A DNA stretch of 64,000 nt from assembly GCA_029204225.1 (NCBI GenBank), contig CM055098.1:5635246-5699245 (forward strand), in the 5' to 3' direction. Source of the DNA: Diphasiastrum complanatum (Eukaryota > Streptophyta > Lycopodiopsida > Lycopodiales > Lycopodiaceae). Both the position numbers and the translations under genes were made by a program. The notes beneath the pieces were generated by a model, which did not search any database, was not told where the DNA came from, and saw only the letters and a list, made by a program, of their open reading frames with translations. This document shows positions 49,527-57,994 of this stretch, piece after piece. Each line of letters opens with the position of its first letter. Position 1 is the stretch's first letter.

Positions 49527-49880
49527 ACCCACCCCTTGGTGGATAAAAGACGAGAATCCAATGACAACCAGAGCCCCCGATGCTGATGACATTCCAGCTA
49601 GGGCCGGTAGGCTGGTCGTCCTCGATATAAACGGGGTGCTGTTAAACACTTACCGAACATTTCCAGATGGCCCTTTTGTAAAATGCTTCAAGAGAAACGT
49701 ACTCCGAGTGCACAAACATTGCTACTATTTTCTGAGGCCCAGAGCTAAGATGTTTTTGAAAAAACTAGCCAAAGTGGGAGTGCAGATCATTATATGGAAC
49801 AACATGAGATATTCAAAGGTCATGAAAATACTGCGTGTCTGCTTCCATGAAGAAATGCAATAAAGAATTTTCAAAGGTAG
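49527..49880 (+). CDS. FCP1/NLI-interacting-factor-like phosphatase domain exon (HAD superfamily)
   Basis: Acceptor tgtttgtag precedes the frame. Residues read RAGRLVVLDINGVLLNTYR, then HCYYFLRPRAKMFLKKLAKV and GVQIIIWNNMRYSKVMKIL. The hhDxNGhhh motif corresponds to HAD motif I (DxDx[T/V]) of FCP1-type phosphatases, with Asn at the second acid position. 'RPRAKMFLKKL..VGVQIIIWNN' matches the RPG..FL..L...hhhhWT(A/S) region with motif II. Active FCP1 domains dephosphorylate phosphoserine, for example on RNA polymerase II tails; the D-x-N form is known in plant relatives of uncertain activity. A stop (TAA) after HEEMQ may be a decay mutation, as the donor-like aaggtagc follows at about 49877. 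Cargo of a mobile element is suspected, not shown. Confidence 0.65.
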
Positions 49881-50218
49881 CACAACATTTAACACATTAA
49901 CACTTGTGATCACATTGTCATCTCGGGATTATTAAAGCATATGAGCTCAATTAACTAACAACAATGTATTTAGCAATACTCGCAAAATAAATTATCAATA
50001 CTTGTGTAGTAGTTTTTACTAGTTATTGCCTAAATTTTGGAATATTTTAGACCCAACTTGAAACTGTTTCAAATTATTTTGGATCATTTCTTAATGTATA
50101 GTACCTATTGCCTCTGTTTTGATACTATGTACCAATATTTGGTACTATTTATATGCTCCATCAAAACCGTGAGGGTAGTTTTTGGTAATGTCTAATATTT
50201 ACCTTTTGTTTCTGTAGA
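49881..50218 (+). other. Intron-like spacer with GGTACT words
   Basis: AT-rich, bounded by aag|gtagc and a tttgtttctgtag acceptor. Contains atagtacctattg, tactatgtaccaatatttggtact. Same word family as the other introns. Confidence 0.5.
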
Positions 50219-50280
50219 TAAATTTGCTCAAAATAGACATGAGGTTTGGCATGAAGACTTCAATGAAAGAATGAAAATGT
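50219..50280 (+). pseudogene. Next small exon of the FCP1-like gene, cut by a retroelement
   Basis: Reads NRHEVWHEDFNERMK after an acceptor. The Trp-containing text fits the region that follows the catalytic half of the domain. It is interrupted at about 50280 by the PBS/LTR of a minus-strand copia A fragment. Confidence 0.35.
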
Positions 50281-50285
50281 GATAT

Positions 50286-50460
50286 GCTCTGATACCACGA
50301 AGAGAATAAATGAATCAGGATCGCAGTCGCGAAGCTTTCGCGAAGGAACCACGACTCTCTTGCCCTCAGATGGAGTTCAGATACGATCGTTGGACACTGC
50401 TAGCTGAATCACTCCTACAGTCCTCCAGAGTGTAGTCAGGCATTGTTGATCTACATTCAA
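50286..50460 (-). repeat. Copia family A PBS and LTR end
   Basis: 50286-50297 (gctctgatacca) is a reverse-strand PBS. From 50298 the family A LTR end follows in minus orientation (ctcagatggagttcagat, agctgaatcactcctacagtcctccagag), matching 43200-43300. Confidence 0.75.
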
Positions 50461-51789
50461 TGGCTTCTACGTTTGGTGTCTGGTCCGAGCCGACGAGCAA
50501 GGACATCATGGTCCCCATTACAGGCCCTTGCACATGTCCGAGTGATAGTGTCAGAGTGGAGTCCCCTGAAGCTGCTCCGACTCTTGACGAACCAACCACA
50601 AAGCCATCAAGAGGCACCTGTTCTTGAGGACCCTAATCGTCGAAGATCCCAAGGAAATCATTGAGAATCGACCCGGAAGCAGCTACCTCACTGTCCAGAA
50701 AAGCCTGAGTGGCGTCGCGCTGGCTCTGTGTTGGAGAGGGGCTTCACTGACCTCACACCAAAATCATGCTGCTCATCCAGAGGTGTTTGTTTTTGCCCCT
50801 GCTCCTGCCCCAGCTCATCCATTGTCTCTTGCTGCTGCCCAAGCTCCTCCATTGCCACCTGCTCCTGCCCCTGCACCTGCTTACAATCCATGGGAACTTG
50901 CCCAAGATCATCCATTGTTGCCTACTCATCCTAAGTTTTGTCCATTTCCTCCACTGCAGGTTCAATGCTGCTACTTCTGCTCCTACTCCTACTCCTTGGG
51001 TGCCTTTCTTGTGCTTCTATTGCTTCTAAAGCCGCTTGGTGCAATAACGTTGTTTCCCTTGGATTCCGCCTTGCTGTTTGTTTCGTATGTGCCATAAACT
51101 AGGTCGCCATGTAGATATAATAGAGTACTAATGTATAGGAATTGCAATAACGACACTAATTTGCACTTGTGTGAGCATAGCAAGATGATTCAACCTATGA
51201 ATAACAAAGGAAACTCTCTAACACTAAGAATGAAATGGCGACATGGGGACCCACACACCCTTATATAATGTGCCATTCCAATTATAGCAAGCATTCCAAA
51301 AAGATCTCTTGATTGTTCAAAAATAGTAAAGTAAGAAATATATACACAATGAAATAATTCTACACATTTCCAAAACATGTAATCAACAATTTCTTATAGA
51401 AAATGTCTAGTCAAAACATTTACATTGCAATTGCATACCAAACTAAACGATAGCTAATGCCCTAACAAACATGGAAACGATAGAACCAAATCTCTGATGA
51501 AATCCCATCGGATAGATCAATGTTATTAGTTAAAGCTAGTACATCAGAGCAACTCATAGTTCATGTATTTTTACGGTGACCGAATCTAAAAAAGATGCGC
51601 ACTTTTGGTGTTTTTCCATGCGTCTCTTGATCTGCAAAACTAGACACCACCATTTCAATATTAAAATTCATTTTATATATGTGTTCAACAACCATTTACA
51701 AAATTTAGAAGCACGTTTAACACAGACTTCTCACACTTCATCATTTGGCATATGGATGAGTAGTTCAAATTCTTGATGTCTCGTCTCTA
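50461..51789. other. Non-coding DNA with Pro/Ala-type low-complexity repeat
   Basis: 50760-50900 holds a ctcctgcccc/agctcatcca/ttgctgctgcc repeat that reads as Pro-Ala on plus and Gln-Glu on minus. The minus reading (ELGQQQETMDELGQEQGQKQ) resembles an acidic Gln-rich linker, but no flanking gene is visible. The rest is AT-rich without support for genes. Confidence 0.45.
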
Positions 51790-51852
51790 CATCCAGGCTA
51801 TCCCATCGACAGTGAGCAAACTTGAATCGCCTATAAATGAAACTGAAGGAGC

Positions 51853-52812
51853 ATGTTTGGCGTGCAATGTGATATCTTATTGTCATCGTCTCATGACAAA
51901 TATCACACTTGCATAGAAGAAATTCCTACGACAACAGGCAAGGAGCTACGTGAATGGAGGGAGAAAAATGACAAGGCAGTAGCCTTGCTATCATCTTCCA
52001 TCGAAGATAGTCTCACACTTGACCTGGCTACACTCTCCAAAGCTAAGGAGATGTGGGATGCATTACTCACCAGATTTCAGACGAAATCAAGAAGTCAAAT
52101 CATGATGCTGGAAGATCAGCTGACGAATTTGCAGTGGGATGGAAAAGACCTCACTTCTTTCGTAAGAAAGATGAAGGATTTGTTTCTGTTACTACATAAC
52201 TCTGGAGCAGAGAACGTTGTGTTAGCTGAGAGGCAGCTCACGTACTTGTTGAGAGCCTTACCCAAATCATTCCAGACGACAAGGACCCTGCTCGTGAAAG
52301 CCTCAAAAAGGCGATTGTCAAGATTCGAGAGGAAGTCAAGGCCAGAGAACATCTTGATCACAAAGATGTTCTGACTAGGCCCTCTATGACAACAAAGAAA
52401 AATCCAAGAAGCAGTTTAAGCCTAAGAGGGAGTCGAATCAGAGGCAGGATCGTGACCAACAAGCAGAGGGGACCAGCAAGAGCAATTGGAAGAGCAAAGG
52501 GAGGTCAAAATAACAAGGTGCAGAAAGAAGACTTGCGTGAGATGTAGAACAGACGGACATACAGTAGATACATGCTGGCTCAATTCCAAGATTGAGTGTA
52601 TCCATTGCCATAAGAAAGGTCACGCAACCATGGATTGCCGCCAGAACCCGAGAAACAAATCAGCACAGAACAGACAAGAGAACAACAATAGTTCATCCTA
52701 TGTCAAGGAGCCCAAGAGCTCAAAAATGGGCGAAGAAAGAACGAACAGAAACTGTTCGACCGTCTATATCTGTGAAGACGTGTGTGCAACATTAACATCT
52801 GACACACATTGA
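51853..52812 (+). pseudogene. Copia family A gag with two zinc knuckles
   Basis: From MFGVQCDILLS the frame reads TGKELREWREKNDKAVALL, LATLSKAKEMWDALLTRFQ, MLEDQLTNLQWDGKDLTSF and QLTYLLRALPKSFQT: the UBN2-type gag core. It stops at 52374 and, after a frameshift, resumes at 52486 with CVRCRTDGHTVDTC and CIHCHKKGHATMDC, two CX2CX4HX4C zinc knuckles that bind element RNA. The first residues of gag and the 5' LTR are missing (truncation near 51790). Confidence 0.85.
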
Positions 52813-52813
52813 G

Positions 52814-53160
52814 ATGATTCTAGACTCAGGAGCCACCTCACACTTTGTGACATCAAGACGAATAATGTCTGATTTCAAAAGTGCAGATCCCTCAAGATTC
52901 ATAGTTCTTGGAGATGGATCTAGACATCAAGTGAACGGTATTGGTTCACTATGGCTCAACACCAACGACAGAGACAGACGACTCGAAGATGTTCTATTCG
53001 TGCCTACTCTGCAATAAGACCTGCTCTCTGTAGCAAGAATAGCAGATGCAGGAATGCGTGTGACATTTTATGACAAAGCATGCAATGTGATTAATGCCAG
53101 TACCAGTACTCTGATCGCTCAAGGTAGAAGGAAAGAAAACCTATATCATCTGACCACATG
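52814..53160 (+). pseudogene. Copia family A protease
   Basis: MILDSGATSHFVTSRRIM has the aspartic protease motif DSGA intact. FIVLGDGSRHQVNGIGSL, EDVLFVPTLQ and, after an in-frame TAA at 53015, DLLSVARIADAGMRV follow. It would cleave the gag-pol polyprotein. Confidence 0.85.
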
Positions 53161-54110
53161 AACTCAATGGCACTTTACCAAGCAAGCCATCATGGAGCAA
53201 TAACAGGGGCCAACATCTCGAATGCAACCAGTTCGACCTCCTGTGATGCATGTTTGAAGGTCAGGATTTCACGCACACCATTCGTCAAAGACTCCTACAG
53301 AATGACTAAGATTCTGGAGCTCGTGCATTTTGACATCTGTGGACCATTCAACGTGATCTCAGTAGGAGGTTCAAAATACTATATAACCTTCATTGATGAT
53401 TATAGCAAATTTGCCAAAGTGTATTTTATTTAGAATAAATTTGAAGCACTTGATAAATTCACAAAATATGTGAATTGGACTGAGAGATGTACATGCAGCA
53501 AAGTGAAGCAGATCAGAACAGATCGAGGTGACGAATACATCTCAAATCGCTTCACTGACTTCTGCAATGATCGTGGCATCATTCACAGAAGAACTGCAGC
53601 CTACACACCGCAACACAATGGTTTTGCTAAACGAAAGAACAGGATCCTGATGGAAGCAACCAGATGCATGATGGCTGACTCGAAAGCTCCAAGGGCACTG
53701 TGGGCTGAAGCAGTAGCTATAGCCACATACATCCAGAACTGAACAGGCAAGTCTAGTGTCCCTCACACGACACCACATGAGCTACGGTGGGGTAGAAAGC
53801 CCAATCTGTCTCACGTTAGAATCTTTGGTTGTGCAGCTTATGCACATATTCTTGATAAGCTTCGAAAGAAGCTTAATGAGAAAGCCGAGCAAGGATTTCT
53901 GGTAGGTTATGACAACAATTCGTCATACTATAGAGTCTACATGCTAGACACGAACACTGTGAAAACAGTGAGAGATGTCAGATTCGATGAGAGCAGGACA
54001 ATGGCCAATGACGATCCTGTCAGCTACAAAGTTCTGGAGAGATAGTACTATGACCTGCCGCCAATGACAGAGGGAGCAGAGGACGAACACGAAAATGAAG
54101 ATTTTTGAGT
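53161..54110 (+). pseudogene. Copia family A integrase
   Basis: Pre-integrase YQASHHGAIT and SCDACLKVRISRTPF; core LVHFDICGPF (first Asp), YYITFIDDYSKFAKVYFI, a TAG at 53431, then QIRTDRGDEYISNRF (second Asp) and AAYTPQHNGFAKRKNRIL (Lys where the catalytic Glu is usually the E of ERKN). A TGA at 53740, then PNLSHVRIFGCAAYAHILDK, EQGFLVGYDNN and TVKTVRDVRFDES. Two stops and the altered Glu position make it inactive. Confidence 0.85.
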
Positions 54111-55424
54111 CGCCTCCCATTCGAACGACGAATCTGACGAAGAAAGATTCGAGAGGCAACCTACCGTCGCAGTTCCTGTAAACCCAGATGGTTTTGAACC
54201 GAGCAGAACAGACAAAGGCAAAGGCATAGTTGTCCCAAGAGGATCTCCCAGAAGGTCGACAAGACCATGAAGAGTGCCAGCAAGATATGTGCCAGGCAGC
54301 TTAGCTTCCACATCAGAAGAGTTCTGCAGATTCAGTGGCAAACCACAGACTTTCGAGAAAGCGATTAATAGTCCAGAGAAGGACAGATGGATCCAAGCCA
54401 TGAACGAAGAGATGGAGTCCATGAGGAAGAACCAGGTATGACATTGGAGCCATTACCGCATAAGCGCAAGATTGTCAAATGCAAATGGGTTTTCAAGCTC
54501 AAATACAGACCAGATGGAAACATCACGAAATACAAGGAAAGACTGGTAGCGAAAGGTTTCTCTCAGAGATATGGTATTGACTACTCTGAAACCTTTTCTC
54601 CTATCGTCAAACATTCATCCCTACGTCTGTTATTTGCATATGCAGCAGCTTATGACCTCAGGATCCACATTGTGGACGAGAAGATGGCCTTCTTGCATGG
54701 CGAATTAGACGAAGAGGTCTACATGGATCAACCCCCAGGATACATCTCGAATTCACTTCCTGACTATGCATGTAGAATGCACAGAAGTATCTACGGTCTG
54801 AATCAAGCCCTAAAATCATTAGGATTCAGGCCTCTGTTGGCTGATTCTAATGTATATGTCAGAGTTACAGATGGGCAGATCATCATAGTGGCTGTATATG
54901 TGGACGACACTCTGATACTTTGTAGGAGTGAGCAACTAATTGCTAAAGTAAAGGCAGACATCTCGAAACATTTCGAGATAGTGGATCTGGGAGAAGCCAA
55001 GTGTTACCTAGGCTTACAAATTGAAAGGGACTACGAGGGAGGTAAGTTATACCTTCACCAATCCAGATACACCCATAAGATCCTAGAGGACTTTGGGATG
55101 CTGAACTGCAAAGGAGCGAACACTCCAATGCTAGGGACGGTGCTGACAAGCGACAACTATCCAAGGACTGAGGAAGAGAGAGAACAAATGCAGCTCACAC
55201 CTTACAGGAAGTTGATAGGATCATTGATGTACCTTGTAGATGTCCTAATATTGCTTATGCAATTAACGAGGGATTATGGCTTGTGTTATTCTCGTTATGC
55301 AGGTTTCAGGATATTTTCCTGCAGCGGTGCTAGTTGGGCATCTCTCAAGGACGACTATAAAAGCGTCTCAGGAGGATGCACCACCGCATCAGGAGCAGCA
55401 GTTCTCTGGGTCAGCAAGAAGTAG
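54111..55424 (+). pseudogene. Copia family A reverse transcriptase
   Basis: After a linker (RSTRP stop, SLASTSEEFCRFSGKPQT, EAMNEEMESMRKNQV) a 345-codon frame opens at 54387. It reads VKCKWVFKLKYRPDG, RLVAKGFSQRYGIDYSETFS, DEKMAFLHGELDEEVYMDQ, SIYGLNQALKS, the catalytic AVYVDDTLILC near 54898 and GEAKCYLGLQI. The usual KQ.PR.W block between 'GLNQA' and 'LKSLGF' is missing about 20 residues, so RT is internally deleted. RNase H begins SCSGASWASLKDDYKSVSGG. It ends at a TAG (55422-55424) where QTTVAQS-type text usually continues. Confidence 0.9.
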
Positions 55425-55805
55425 ACTATTTTAGCCCAGTCATCCTATGAAGCAGAATATGTTGCAGCAGCAATGATGGCCAACGACATAATCTGGCTAA
55501 GGCAGTTTTTGGACGAATTGGACGAAACAAGGAACAAGCCCCTGGTCTTATAGATGGACAACACCTTTGCAATACACCTGACAAAAGATCCCGTGTTCCA
55601 TTCCAGAACGAAGCACATTGCGATCAAGTACCACTTGATCAGGGATCTAATTGAAAAGAAGATACTGCGGACCACCTTCATCGGAACGAAAGACATGGTT
55701 GCTGACATCTTCACTAAAGCCCTGGACAAAGGACTCTTTGAGAGACAGAGGAGCAGTCTCGGGATTGTAAACCTATCATGCTTTGAGAGGGAGATGAAGA
55801 AATGA
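55425..55805 (+). pseudogene. Copia family A RNase H, C-terminal part
   Basis: AQSSYEAEYVAAAMMANDII, FLDELDETRNK, a TAG in LVL-stop-MDN where family copies have Gln, then FAIHLTKDPVFHSRTKHIAI, IGTKDMVADIFTKALD and LFERQRSSLG to the stop at 55805. RNase H would remove element RNA from the DNA hybrid. Confidence 0.9.
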
Positions 55806-56147
55806 AATGTTTTTAACTACAAAGCCTTGCTAGCTTTCAACCCTCAGCCTGACGAAGATGTTCGCGAACATGAAAGTCAGGAGACACGAAGCACGAAAAG
55901 CTTCGCGAACTCAAAAGTCAAAGAAAACGAAGACGAATGGTTCGCGAACTTGAAAGTCGAAGCAGACGAAGACGAACGGTTAGCGAACATGAAAGATTCA
56001 CAAACAAGAATCTTTTGCGGTCTTGCACAAGAATCTTTTGCGGTCCAGTACGAGAGAAGGCAAACGACCAAAACAAAACCTTCTCCTGTCCTCCACGCTT
56101 CAGAGAGTACTAGTGAGATCATGCAAGTACCCAGAAGTACAGATATC
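55806..56147 (+). CDS. Post-pol charged tail frame of copia family A
   Basis: A 107-codon frame (55827-56150) follows the pol stop. It contains near-repeats of EHESQETRST, SFANSKVKENEDEWFANLK and VEADEDERLANMKDS. The DNA holds recurring ttcgcgaac and gttcgcgaa words with gaaagt.. spacing. The same tail exists at 44190-44440, 45661-45960 and 18020-18240. It is highly charged, with no known domain. It may be non-coding 3' sequence of the element rather than a protein. Confidence 0.45.
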
Positions 56148-56295
56148 TGATCTGATGGCATGACGTCAGCAGATACATTTTAGGTCGTGGCTAATTTGCC
56201 ACTCTTGTATTTCCCTGATTAGTTGTAGATGCTTAATCACTCTAATCTTAGATTTTTACATAGGGCGACTATACTTACTGGATGATACTTGACAT
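56148..56295 (+). repeat. Partial 3' LTR of copia family A
   Basis: Starts tgatctgatggcatgacgtc and follows the LTR to gatgatacttga, where it breaks at about 56295 and the minus-strand transposon-like genes begin. Confidence 0.75.
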
Positions 56296-56299
56296 AGAG

Positions 56300-57763
56300 A
56301 TTAGCAGAGTACACATAGAGTGTAAGGTAGTAACAGCATCAACATGCTCCTCATAAGGTCCAACCGTTGAGGCCAGAAGTAATTTGGACTCAAACCCCGG
56401 GCAGAAGTCCTACAAGATAGCGCTCCTTCATACACAGTAGGCCTTTGGTGCAGTTTGTGGAAGTGGAGCATCTGCAAGATGCTTTGATAATGCTTTGCAC
56501 TTGACCAGCTCAGTGGGCCCATCAGGACTATATACTCATTGCTGAAACAGAAGATATAGTTGTCAGGGAATTGTCCAATGTAGTATGCTAGGGATGCATC
56601 TGGCCTTCGCTTTGTTCTCACGAGAGCCTCCGCTCCTCATTGCAAAACTGTCAATCTCCACCGCATACTGCAATACATTATCTAAGAATGTTATAATTAC
56701 AATGAACAGATTCAGAAATGGCAATAAGCATGGACGAGAGTATTTGTTGACAAAGAGCTTGCCTGAGATCCTTCATCCTCATTCTTACTTTTTGCAAGCA
56801 CAATTCCATGGCCTCTGTATGGCATCTCAGTTGTGGAAATCGGTAATTTCCGAAAATGTTTATGCTCAACCTCCGGTGGTTGCAAAGTCTTTAGTTCACA
56901 CAAAATTTTTGCTAGAGCTTGCTCAGTAGTATATGCGTCATCTCCAATCAGCTGTCGAAATGTATCGTCTAGCACTGAGTGGTCAAAGGTGTTGGTGCCA
57001 TTTTGCAATTTCACTAATCCTGCCAACATCTCATCCTCTCGTAAGCCGAGGATATGTTGCAAGTCATGCAGAAACAAATACTCTTGCCCATTAATTATCA
57101 CTGGGGCAAGGTCACGTATTCGCAACATGTGATCGGAGTCGTCTACGTCCTCCGGTTAGGCAGATGTTGATGCAACTGAAGCCATCTGCCGTGCAAGCTT
57201 TGCTTCCTTCACGGGTGTTAATTCCTCTTCTGCTCCTTGCTCTTCCATTTCGTTGACGTTCACACTAGGATCCTGTTTTTCTTCAGCGGTATTTGTAGGA
57301 AATTCATTCAACAAAAAAATCATAGTAATTTCACCTGACAAGAACTTGTTTCCTACACTTTTGAAATTAAAATTTAATTGTTGATCGTGCGTTAACTCCA
57401 AAAAGTGCTCGTTCCCTAGGTGGCTACAAACCTGTTGAGTCGGACAGCAAAAGCTCTATCTCCTTTCCATATATATGTTAGCAAATTATACGGAATCCAA
57501 GAAATATCGTAGCCAGGTATTCTTACCGAGTAAGGCATCAAGTTCTCTCTTATATACTCACTTACATACCTGAAATCATCACTATTCGCACGTAGAGTTG
57601 CTAGGGTATCTATTCTGGCAGTGAACATAGCATAGATGCGATCTATTTCATCAACAAATGTTGTGTCGGCCAATAGATTTGCCAACTTTGTCTTCGAAGG
57701 ATGCATCTTGAACGTAATGAGACAATACAAAAGACTATTAGTACGAGTGCAAGTGCAAAGCAT
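56300..57763 (-). pseudogene. Unknown intron-containing gene next to the transposase relative
   Basis: Minus-strand order: 57705-57416 MHPSKTKLANLLADTTFVDE, FTARIDTLATLRANSDDF, IPGYDISWIPYNLLTYIW; 57401-57156 FNFKSVGNKFLSGEITMIFL and an acidic stretch (NEMEEQGAEEELT); 57128-56712 IRDLAPVIINGQEYLFLHDL, QHILGLREDEMLAGLVKLQN; an acceptor-like attgcag at about 56670, then EIDSFAMRSGGS and, after a frameshift, RPDASLAYYIGQFPDNYIF to about 56300. The text is protein-like but I recognise no family. It lies 230 bp downstream of the transposase relative on the same strand, so it may be the second gene of that element. Confidence 0.5.
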
Positions 57764-57994
57764 TTACCGAAACTAAGAAAGCCAAGAGAGCAAGAAAAAT
57801 GTGTGCTTGAAAAGAGATAAAGTGGTCTTATATAAGAATTTTTTTTTTCAAAAATAGACATGATTTTAATATTGTATCAAATAAAGTCTATTTATAGTAA
57901 TCGAATAAATTATACCACTATACTTCAAAACAATGTAATATTCTCAATAGATTCTATTTGTTCATTGTGCGCTATTTCTGAAATGCCATCCTTT

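Noticed and set aside
50624-51097. Pro/Ala-rich protein of 157 codons
   Set aside because: Low-complexity repeat open on both strands, next to an LTR fragment, no conserved domain text.
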